From positions 35,720,523 to 35,784,522 of the forward strand of contig NC_092462.1 in assembly GCF_047495875.1 (NCBI RefSeq): a stretch of 64,000 nt of DNA, given 5' to 3'. Under the pieces are notes generated by a model that did no database searches, was not told the DNA's origin, and saw nothing but the letters and a program-made list of their open reading frames with translations. Positions 24,675-36,105 of the stretch are shown here, piece by piece (positions within the stretch are counted from its first letter, which is position 1; every line of letters begins with the position of its first letter). This DNA comes from Pithys albifrons albifrons (taxonomy: Eukaryota; Chordata; Aves; Passeriformes; Thamnophilidae). The position numbers were made by a program, and so were the translations under genes.

Positions 24675-27625
24675 ACGAGTCATCCAACAGAGTTTCAAAT
24701 GCGCCACACCCAGTCGGTCTCCATCATGAGGAGGACACCTTAAGCAACAGCTCTCCTACACACATGATGATGCAGATATGAATCAACATGACAAAATATT
24801 ACAGGACTTGCAGTCTATTATTTTCACAAAGTCCTGTCCTCCAGGAGTATTTAAGAAAGATGCAGTAAGCCTGCAGTAATCTATTTCAAACAAGTACACC
24901 AAAACCAAATTAATTCTTTAGGCAACTTACAAAATTTATACAAAGTACTAGTCCTACCTTCCATCTGCATTGAGCTTCAATGCACATTGTTCAGAACCAA
25001 TTTTTGACAGTGCACAATGTCTCCTAGAAGACTGTTTCTCCAGGATACTTCTGGTTTGGTTTTTCCTGAGTATCTTGTATAACCAGAAGAGCAACAGGAT
25101 TTAAACAACCACATTTTAAAGGCACCACTGCTTGCCTTTTCAAAATGCAATGTTCACTCCTGTGGCCCCACCTTACCAGAATAAAAAAAAAATCATCATC
25201 AAAAACTAAGAAAAATAAATACCACTAAAACAAAGTGGTATAAACTCAGTTAAAGAAAAAAACTAATCTTATGTCAAGCCCTACTTGTGCCATATTATGA
25301 AATACCTGAAAGATACAGAGATCTCAATGGTAAGGACAAAGCAATGTTTGTTCAGTGTTGCAGCAGTGATACTCCATACTCATGACTCCAGCCTTTCTCA
25401 GTTAATAAAACCTACCACAACAGTTCTATTCATATAAGGTACAGTGATAAATATGGGAGACTGCAATTTCTTGGAACAGGGATAACAAAGTCCAGTTCAC
25501 TAACAGAGGCGATGGTTGTGTTTATTGATCTGCAGATCTTTTATTTTTAACTAAAAAAAAAAAAAATAGGAAAACCAAAACAAGAGGAATTGAAGGCAGT
25601 AAAAATTAAAAATCAAAAATGGGGAGGAGTGTTTCTTAGTTTTGTTTGCTAGTTTTTGTCGAAGTGTTTTGTAGTATTTTTAATTCCCATCTTGATTTTC
25701 AGCAAGAAACAAGAAAAATTACATAGTGAACTACAGATGAATTTTAGTTTTAAGGCACTAGAGACAGATCATGTTTCCACAGAGCATTACTGTTACTATA
25801 AAATAATGGATTTTGCAATACATTTCAAAAATGTGTCATATTACCACCTGTTTTTCAAAATTCATTTTGATTGCTAGTACTGGCTTTGGAATTGGATTAA
25901 ATAAAAAATTCACCCAGCCTGTATGTTTGCGAGGGCCAGCCTAAGCTATGGAAAATACATTTTTCAGTGTCTTTCTGATCCTAAGGGTTCCTCTTGTGAA
26001 ACTGAGCACAAATTCAATGAAAAGTACCTCTTGTCTGCTCTCAAAATGCATGGTCACTCACAAGACTGAGAACCCACAAATGTTTCCATTACTTAAGGTA
26101 CAAAGACCTTTCATTTTCTTTGTCAAAACTATTTTACTACCTTCCATTTTAAATTTCAAGTCAATCCATTTCATATTCATTCCATTTGATTTCCTGTGCA
26201 TTTAAATACTTCCAATTATATAAATGCTTCCGTTTTTAAAATATATTTAGGCAACTAACCCAGCCCCACAGAACCATCTACCCCAGTTTCATCTCCAAGT
26301 GGAGCCAAGAACAGACGGCTACAGTCTGTTATTGAACAAACACAGGCTGCTACATACACAAAGATAAAGCTCATTACAGAAAGCAAAGCAGTATCCCTTT
26401 ATCACCATTCCTTCTCCATATCAGTGCTAAAATATCAACCAATTTTTTATGAAAATCTGCTCTTTTTCATACTGTTCATAATTTATTTTGCTGTTTTTAA
26501 TATTTCCTCTAATTCTACTATATTTTTAGGAGTCTTAGGTTTCCAGGGTTTTCACTTCACTGACAAACAGCAACTAAAAACCAAATTAATAATAGTGACA
26601 AAAGAAACACAAGTAACAATGAAAAAGGATAAAGTCTTCAATACTGCAATCTTAAAAGGATCCTTGGCAAAGAACCAGGGTACAAAGCACCCTTAATACA
26701 TAAATACCTGGTAAGAATCAATACCTGAAGCTGTTCAGGCACATGACTGCAAGATGTTATTCATTACAGCAAAAGTTTCACAGTTTCATTTCTGTAACAT
26801 CAAAGTTTATGTAAAAGCAAGAACCTGCCAAGTGCACCAAAAACCAAAAGTTCCCTCCTCCTCCCTGATGTGCAGCAATGAGTGTGAACATCTGATAGTA
26901 CCCATGCTGTATACTGCTACATCATACTTTTAATAAAATCAAAACTCATTAAAACTTATTAAAGTCTTCACGCATACCTTACCCAACATGTAATTTCAAA
27001 ACTCTTTGAAGAGTTAAGTCAACCATTCTCATTTCAATAATTTCAAGAATTCAGCAAGTTTCCTTACAGAAATAACATATTTCATAGTGCTTCTTTGATA
27101 GTTTGTCTCATTAAGACTCTGAAATATCTGAGTCATCCTTTGTTTTGCCTGTTTGCCAAATCAAAGTACTTATTTTGCATTAGGGAAATGACCTTAATAA
27201 TTGTAAAGGTTCAAACTACAATTAAGTTCATCAAAACCCAAGTTTTATACATGCATTTAAGAATATACAAAAATAAATAAGTTTTCTGTCTTGACTGCAG
27301 CTGTTTTGGTCAAGAAGACAGAGAACATAGTAAAAGAAAAAGTGATTGGAACATAAGACTAAGTACTCAGCTCAGTCAACACTGGTAAAGTGGGTAATAG
27401 TCTCTCTGAAGAGAGGAATACATGTGGGGCAGCACTTCAGCACTAATTCAGCATGTAATTCTTCTAAATTAGAAGGGAAATTGGAGTCTGGGAGAAGCAG
27501 CTACCTCTGACTTCCACCATTTATGAACAATATTTAATTACAGCAGCAAATCAAAGTTTGAAAAGTGCTCTTGTAGACAGAATGAAGGCAAATTTTGTGA
27601 AGGTCTTAGCTCTCACAAGAGACAG
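24675..27625. other. No gene seen
   Basis: AT-rich DNA with frames of at most 90 codons and no recognisable domain. A 14-base A-run lies at 25553-25566. Confidence 0.6.
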
Positions 27626-27630
27626 GCTTC

Positions 27631-28242
27631 TGTCTTGGTTCGAGATAAGCAACTGCCAACCCCCCAAGCACAGAGAGAAAAGCCTCCCTCCTAACACCGG
27701 GGAAGGGAGGAAAAGAGAAGGGAAAGGAAAAAAAAACACTTCAAACCACGTTTATACTAAAACTACATATATTTTTCACAGAAAGAAAGAAACAATTAGA
27801 AGAGAGTACAAATATACACTCACACAAGTCTGCAACAACAAATTCCCCATTCTTAATGAACACACAAATTCTACTGTCTTAACTACACATTACTTAAGAA
27901 AAGACTTATTCCCCAGGGAGACAAACTCAAGCAGAAAGGAGAGACCCAGAACAAGACGTTTTACTTTCCTGAGATACCCTGTGAGCCAGTGGTGGGCCTG
28001 GTCCTCTCCATCCCCCCTGGATGTGCGTCCTCCCAAGAGGAAGGCTGAGAAGCGACTGCCTTAACCACTCCCACACTGGTTCCTACTTCCCTGGAGATGA
28101 TGTCATAATGTGGTATGGAATACAAAATTACTGGCTAGAAGAGGTCAGCTGTTAGCTCAGCCCAGCTCAAGTCAGCTGACAGCTTCGGCCTAGTCCAAAC
28201 TTCAGAGCCCAAATCTAGGCCCACCTAGGTGAACCCATAACA
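27631..28242 (-). mobile_element. Solo LTR of an avian ERVL-like endogenous retrovirus
   Basis: On the minus strand the element begins TGTTATGGGTT (at 28242) and ends GAACCAAGACA (at 27631), so it has TG...CA termini. It is bounded by a perfect 5-bp duplication GCTTC at 27626-27630 and 28243-28247. Inside, the minus strand has the 'gtattccatacc' block next to a CRE-like TGACATCA (28098-28105), a typical upstream element of this LTR family in birds. A pyrimidine-rich 3' portion follows. There is no internal gag/pol sequence or second LTR, so recombination has left a solo LTR. A 168-codon plus frame that overlaps it is a shadow. The 5-bp duplication fits ERVL-type integration; the subfamily name is not assigned. 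Confidence 0.9.
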
Positions 28243-30307
28243 GCTTCATAGCAGGATAGTAGTGAAAGCAAACGTGAGAAACAAGGAGGAGGCAGAACCC
28301 AGGCAAGACAGAATAGAAGTACTCAAAGACAGAAGCCATACAAATAGGAAGTGGCAGCATGGAATACTAACTCTGTCCTGGATGGTTCATTCTCATCATG
28401 GCAACATTATGTTTACTTTTGTGACTGAAACACTGTTGGCAGCACACCAATGTTGAAGTTATTACTGTCTGCTTATTTTTGGCACTATCTCATTTGACAC
28501 TAAAGGAAAGTAAGTTATTAGCATGTATTGTTCCATTCTCCATGTCCATGTTTGGAAGTTGCAAGTCTAGAGTGTCCGTGTACTGCTATCAGAACACATC
28601 ATCAGCCTGTCCATTTCAAACATAGGTAATTATTGCAAGGGTAGGTGGAATATGCATTTTCTTCCAAAGAAAATTTATCAATATGATTTATTTTGTTAAA
28701 TTGAAATCTGCTGTGACCAGACACCCACATAAGCTCTGAAGACCTCAAAGAAATTTTATAATATTAAAAGTGACACATTTGCCCCACTTGATACTGAAGA
28801 ATACAAGTAGTAGTTTACTTCCATGACTGAACTTAAAGATTACCTCGCTCCTTACTATTAATGAAGCTTTATGGATTTAAATATAAATACGAAGTATATC
28901 CCTAGATTACAAAAATGTATCAGAATATTATTAATTTTAAAATATCCACATGTTCATTGAAAAGTGGCAAAGCTCTGGCATTGTGCCTACACATTCTGTT
29001 TTGCCATCATCAATTGTCAAATGATTATCTACATTTTTAGATCGTTATCTATGAGACAGTTGCATAATATCAGCTTCAATTATGACAACAGAAAATCTTA
29101 ATGAGGTATAAATCAAAAATTCCTGACCACCACATTCCAAAAATATACTTCACATATTCATCCACTAATAAAATTGGAGTTACTGAAAACTGTCTCAGTT
29201 TTGCTTCACTTTTATAACCCTCTTCTTGAGAAAGAAAAGTATGGTATAAACGAGTACAGTACTGATTCTGCAACTTTACAGGTGATCTGCACCATCTTAA
29301 AATTGTTCCTTGTCTCCTGTTTGAAGCCTGTGCGTTCCAAAATTGGAGACACAGGACACTACTATAAAGTTTAAGACTTGTACCCACAACTTTTCCACAT
29401 TTTACAAACTCACTGTTGTACTATATGGTCACTGAGGGGCCATAACATTTGTCAATGGCCTCATTATTTTAGATTTCCTCTTAGTGAATTAAATAGGTCA
29501 TTTAAAAATCACTTCGCAGCTTATTAGTTTTGATTTTTTTCTCCTTTCTTTATTGACTCTTGCCTTAATTCTCAGAAAATTTCACCTTATTGATGTTACT
29601 TTTTTGAAAATCAGTGATGTGTGAAGAGCACAAACAATACTTAGCAGCTTAAAAATACAGATAACTGAATAAAATAAAATTATTCCATCTCAAATACTTG
29701 TGATGAAAGAATTCAATTTTCCTTTGAATAAAATGGACCAACTCATGTCAGAATGTATTTCTGGAGATACTGGTTTGTATTTCTAACCTGAATTGCTGTA
29801 TGTCTCTCCTGTTCTTTGTAGCAGCAATACATCAGTTCGCTCTAGTTAAAATTTGATGCCAAGAGAAAGTACAGAAGAGTCTACCTTATAAAAATTCCTA
29901 AATATAGCCAACAAACTGTAAATTCAGTGATGACTACCACAATCTAGTTTTGTGTTTAAGAGAGATTTCCACACAAAACAAGGCAGCAACTAAAGTACCA
30001 CAATAGTACCTAATGAGATATAAGTTCAACATGACTACCAAGTTCACCATGAAAACATACCATTGTATTTATCAGTCAAGGCCAAAGATTACAGGACAGA
30101 CTACATGAGAATGACAGGAAGGTAGGATATGAACAGCTATTGTAGTCAGTTAAAAAGTCTCCTGGTAAATTGCTGTTTTATCCTTTTACTTATCTGATAA
30201 TCTGATGAAAGAACAGCATTCGTAAAATGCAAACAGCTTCAGAGTATTTAAGTATTTTATATGATAACTTCCTAGCTTGTAAACACTGCAGTTAACCTGA
30301 GGTAAAG

Positions 30308-30309
<2 letters not shown>

Positions 30310-30338
<29 letters not shown>
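30310..30338 (+). repeat. Poly(A) run, 29 bases
   Basis: Longest homopolymer in the window. No AATAAA or transcript-like sequence lies upstream. Confidence 0.92.
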
Positions 30339-30340
<2 letters not shown>

Positions 30341-33300
30341 AATGCAGAATTGATTGCAGCTTCATCAGAAGCATTAGAATTGTTTTACTGGTACACAGCA
30401 AAACCCAAAAAAGCAATGTAAGTGACAACTGTGATTTCTTAAGAACATCACTAATTTCTAAATAGCAGTGATCCCCCAGCCAAACAAGACTAATCCTTTG
30501 TTAACTTTTCCAAAGTAAGAAAAGGGATCACTGCCAGACACATACAAATCATGCACTAGGAAACACAACATAACTAATGGAGAAAAAAAAAGATGGAGTC
30601 AAAGAAAGCAAAAGTAACTTCATGGTAATTTAAGGGCATAATATAAACCCAAGTATGTTTTTTCCTTCATTATTGGATGGAAATGTTTGCTGATTAACTG
30701 TTGAACACCTAAGTCAAAAATATCCAACATATTTTGGCTTCTTGTTTAGGTAGAAGTCAAATGATGTACCTATAGCTGGTGAAATCCCTTCCATTCAAAA
30801 GTATCTGAAGATCTATTTCAACCAGAAGGCCAAGTCAGCTCCTGGTTAAATTCCATGGAACTACAGATTACATATGGTTCAAGTAATTGACTTAAATGGC
30901 ACACTGTCCCTAATTCTTAAGTATCTGCACATGACAAGGTCTGGAATACAAAGTAAAACCATTATCCCACCAAAAGGACAGTAAATTGCATTCAAGGCTG
31001 CAGCTACAGTCATGAAAGGGAAAACAGAAAACAAAAAAAGGGGACCAGCTATACTACCCTACAGAAAGATACCACAGCAATATGGAATTTCAGAAAATAA
31101 TTTTTTTAAGAGCCTGGAAAAGCACTTTGAGGAAGGATCTTTACCTGTTTCACTCCTTTTAGCTGCTCTTTTAGTTGCCTGTTATTGGCAACTATCAGAC
31201 TCAAGAGCTCAAGGGACATTGAGCTTGACTTGTGAGATTTTCTCGCACATAGTTAATACAAAAAAGTTACCATTACATATGCATGAAATTTATTTCCTTT
31301 TATGATAATTAGGTTCCTGACCATGCACAATTGTTATCTTTTCTGTATTTTTATACTAAAAAAAAAAAACAAACAACAAACTAAGAACAAAAAAGAATAC
31401 AAAAGGCAAGCCAAAGGCTAGCTTAACATCTCTACAGCCGTTCATCACTGGCTTGATTCTTCAAGAAAACAGTGTATCTTTCAAACACATTTCAGAGCCA
31501 TAAATCTATGAAAAAGATATACATACAGTTCAATTCAAATCAGTATAACACGTAAATCATACAGTTTACCTACTCTTCAAAGCCTATTTGAGAGAAATAC
31601 TGAAGGAGAGAACTAAAATATAGAAATTCAAATGCAATCCTATCAGAATCTAAATGTTACATATCTGCCTAATGTCTAATACATGAATTGAACATCCTGG
31701 TTCCAAACAGCCTTATTCTTGCATAACTTCAGGAAAAAAATATCTTATTTCTTCTTTCAACTCTGATACATTTCTAGAAAATATTTCAGAGACGTTGAAA
31801 TAGTTACTTCAGACACTATTTTGCAGAATAAACTCCAATTATGTTTTATTACAAGCTGAGATCATCGCTAAGTGATTCCTGAAAAACTCCAGATTTAATT
31901 CAAATATGGAAGAACTACAAAACAGACTACCAGTAGCCAGCATTGTGAAAAGAAATAGCAACCTTGTACACATGTCAGTTTATCAGTGAAGGCATTGGAT
32001 TTTTTTACCTCTAAAACATCTTGCGTTTTAAATCCCCACAGTATATACAATATCAAATAGACCAAAAGGTTTATTTTTAGAACAATCCACTTAAAAGACC
32101 CTAGAGAAGAGACATAGAAAGCTGAATGACTGTAACTACAAATTTGACTGTACTAACCACCATAAGACAATTATACAGTGGATGCAGACTCTTCCCTCGA
32201 TAATTACTTCATTAAGGTGCAGTCTGTAACTCACTAAGTGCACATTACTAAAACAATAATAATAAAAAAACCTTGAAAGTAAGACAGTTTGTTAAACAAA
32301 CAAGCAAAAATACCTCAAAGAAATGTGGGATTACATAGTTAAATACACAACATATGTTCATAATGATAGAAGAATAAGATTAGCTGAAAATACCAGGTTT
32401 TAAAAACAACTCTACCACAGAGAGAAACCATGCATCCTATGTCATTACAGTTCAGGCTGTCAACAAATTATCCAGGGCAGTTTTGAAGCAGTCATGAAGA
32501 ATACAATTATTGGAAAATCAGTTTTTCTCTCCTGTGCCTCATTCTTGAGCCATCACTTACCTCATGCAGAGGCAGCAAGAACTACTACTTGGAACAGAAA
32601 AGGCAGAAAAAGGAAAGCATTCTGTGTCAGTTTTTTCTGATGCACATGGAAAACCTTCTGTTACTGTGTGAACTGAATGTTTCAGGGGAATTAATTTATC
32701 TCAATAATTCAGTTGACGCGATATGAATCACCTCCCTTACAGTTACTCACTATACCCTGTTCATGAAACATAAGTAATACATTAATAAATACATCAAGTT
32801 CCTACTTTTGCAGTTACTTTTCAAAATACTTTTCCTCTCTAGGACTCATTTGGGGTAAGTATCTCTACATTTATTCAAGAACATGACCAGGTAGGTCAAG
32901 TTTGAGGAAAAATAAGTGAGACGGAAAAGAAACGTTTATTATATAATTCAGATGGGAGTTCAAATAGAACAGGAGTTGGTAGAAATCCCATGAAAACAAC
33001 AATTTCTAAAAGAATTCTAAAATGTGTTTCAAAATTAATTCAGAAAAGAATCTTGTGTAAGACCACAGGTGTCCCTCCTTCAGTTGTATATGCCAAACCC
33101 ACCATTTTAGTTTTTAAAAAATGAAATTTTAGTACAATAGTACTTAATATTTTTTTGCTTAAAATAACTAAATTTGTATTAAGACATTATAAAATTATCT
33201 CCACATTACTATTATGAAGTTATGCAAATCAATGCAAACTATTGTTCCAATTGTGATGTCATCAATTCTTTTCCATAACGCAAGGTTGCCTCCTACAGAA

Positions 33301-33644
33301 CAGCTCTGGGGGGCTTTCCAGCAATTTCTTAGAAATTCTGAATAAACACTGCCAAAAACTTTTATTAATATAAGAGTTCAAAGTTTAAAGAAAGTAAGTA
33401 TATACTGAATACAGGCTACTTTCATGTGATCACCTGCTTTGAACAAAAGGAACAAAAAAAGATATACACTGTTACACATACAGATTTGTCAAAATAACAA
33501 AAAGGTTTTTGATTCTTATCATGCTGTTTTAATTCAAAAGAACAAGAGAAGCCGGACAAATAGGAAGCCATTATGGGTTACTGCATATCAATAACTAGGA
33601 AGGATTTACTTCTGTTTCCTATTTATTTGGGAGCATTTACTAGT

Positions 33645-33756
33645 TCAGGTTTGGTTTGGCTTTGGGTTTTTTCATTTTCAAGGGTTTTTGATTTGTTTGT
33701 TTTAGTGTGATGCTTGATGTTGTTTTGTTTTGCTGTTCTTTGGGTTTGGTTTTTTA
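33645..33756. repeat. T/G-rich strand-asymmetric tract
   Basis: About 110 bases composed almost wholly of T and G on the plus strand, built from GTTTG/TTTGGG-like words. C is nearly absent apart from a few positions. Confidence 0.6.
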
Positions 33757-33867
33757 AATCAGACAGACTAAGAACCTAAGAATATAAGTCGGTTAAATCT
33801 CATTTATCTTCAGGTGAATCTAATTCAAATCCAACCACATTTTGTTTTGAGATAATGAAACTCTGCC

Positions 33868-33888
33868 AAAAACAAACAAACAAAAAAC
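33868..33888. repeat. (AAAC)n microsatellite
   Basis: Three to four AAAC units ending in an A-run. Confidence 0.75.
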
Positions 33889-36090
33889 CCTTATATGTTA
33901 TCAAATGACTCTTTAAGCTGTTTGATCCATGATAGAGATGAGGTATAAACAAGTATTTTACAAGAGTCTTTGGAAAGTAAAAGGTAGGGAAATGTCATTA
34001 AGTAGAAATTGTTTCTCAAAAATTTACACTTCCAAGAAAAAATTCCCTTCATTCACCTTTCCAGCTTCCAACCCCACCTACTGTAAACTGGAGTCACCAA
34101 TAAAGGACAGGCCATTCCTCTTATGGGCTACTCTTTCCTTTAGGACGAGTCCTAGTCACCTTTCTTGCTTGCAGTTTAACACACACATGTTCTCTAGAGC
34201 TGTTAAGTGTGAAAAAAATGTAGGTCAATAATCCATATTTCTAACACAGTTAATAAATCCTGAATAATGACAACGCTGGATGTTTTGATTTCCATCTTAT
34301 AAGCTACAATGCAATTTCTAAAAAGGACATGCCATTAAGATCACCTTTTTCTGTGCTTGCTGACTTTTCTTCCACTTCTGAGAGACTGTTCCTTCCTTCA
34401 GCACTTAACTGCATTGCTCCCAGAACAGTGTCCAATTCTGAAGTCAAGTGATAAAAAGGAAATGAAAAAAAGCCTATGTTTGAAATATCCTTAGAACCAA
34501 TTCTGTATGCAGGAGAATGCATGTATTTTATTCACGAAAAAAATGTGTGAGACTTGCCACTTTTTTATTAAGAGAGTTTGTAGTGGAAAATATATCAAAA
34601 TGCCACAGTCTTTTACAGTAATTCATTTTAGTAGGCAGGTGTACACAGATGTAGAGGTTCAAATTCACCCTCTGCCAGACATAATGTTTACTGTCTACAA
34701 AACACACCCACTGAAAACTTGTCAAATACTTAATTTACTCTATCAGGATCATTTTCCAACTGTTAAGTCTTCTAATTATAAAATAAGCAATTCTAAATTA
34801 ACCAAATCCAAATTTTCTACAAGACCACGTGAATCCAAAGAACAAATGCAAGAAATATATTATAAATAATGACAGATAAATTGCTAATTGTCTTGCACAT
34901 CAGGGTTAATAAATCCAAAATTTCTGCAAATGAAAGTTGCTCAATATAGAATTTGTCAAAGGATTTCTTTACATCCTGCAATATCTCACCTATCTTCACA
35001 TTGATTTTATCCAGGTCATATTGAAATTTCAATGAAATAAAATTAACAGTGACCAAAAAGCCTAAAATTCATACAGGAACATATCACATCATAGTTCGGT
35101 ATTGCTAAATACTGGGAAGAAAGTACACTAACCTACATTCTAAAACCTGTGTGAAAATTGGCACCAAATTAAACCATTGCAGAGTTCCATTCCAACAAAA
35201 TGGATGCTTCATTATATATACTGTGTGATCTGACAGCCAGAGTTTATGTCAAATAGGATATTGTTCAACAAAAAGTCAGATTAAAATTAAGATATATCTA
35301 TCAGTACACAATAAAAGAAGACAGTATCAATTTAAGCTATTAAATTTAGTGACTGTAATCAATTCCCTGTTTCTTAAACAGTTGAAAGGTTTAGACTGGA
35401 TTTTTTATTTATTCTTACTATATTTTAATTTTGTACATAATTCATCAAAGAAATCTATCTTGCATCTATTTCTACTGACCTAAAATTATACAAACATTGA
35501 GATCTTTCCTATGCCAACTGAGAACAAATTCAGTACATGCCTCATCTAAAACTTTCCTGAAATTTTGTCTAGTGGAGTGTTTTGCTTTAACAAGAATTTA
35601 AATAACAAAGTTCTATGCAAGTGTAAAAGAAAACTGCTGGAACTACTTTGAGTTATAGAACAAAAATTTTATCAAGTTTCAAACATACGGGAACTTATCT
35701 TTCGATGTTAGTGTTTGCAGCATCAGGGAAATGGACTTCAGAATAGTTGATTTCAATCTTACAGGACTAAAGACTTTGATAGCCTCATAATGATTAATGC
35801 TCTTTCAGATCATCAAAAGAAACAAGACTCAATAATGATCATCTGCTTACACATGCCAACCAGTAGTAAGACCTGTAACTAGTTGGTTCATGTTTTACAT
35901 CACTCCTATTGAACAGCCACTTGTTTCAGACTTGGTCTTTCACATTATTGTTGCCTCACAAAGAGCCAAGACAACATGACCTCTTCAGTGAAAAGGACTA
36001 TTTCCTTAAAAGAATAAAATTATATTGACAAGAACAATAGCAGCCGAATTTCAAGAACATAGAGAAGAGGGGAGCACGTACGTTTAGTTT

Positions 36091-36105
36091 GCCCTCTGGT
36101 GGCCA
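36091..36105 (-). promoter_or_regulatory. Candidate CTCF binding site
   Basis: The minus strand reads TGGCCACCAGAGGGC. Its core CCACCAGAGGGC matches the vertebrate CTCF core (CCASYAGRKGGC) at every position, with a matching TGG flank. CTCF is a zinc-finger architectural protein; sites of this quality often anchor chromatin loops. The motif lies in otherwise featureless AT-rich DNA. Occupancy is inferred from motif quality alone. Confidence 0.6.

Larger units (their letters stand above)
28248..36090. other. No confident gene; simple repeats
   Basis: About 7.8 kb with no supported gene. A 12-base segment at 32843-32854 flanked by very good splice-like signals is discussed as a finding. Poly(A), T/G-rich and (AAAC)n repeats are listed separately. 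Confidence 0.55.

Noticed and set aside
27558..28064. 168-codon plus frame, the longest in the window
   Set aside because: Most of it lies antisense inside the solo LTR at 27631-28242, so it is a shadow of the repeat.
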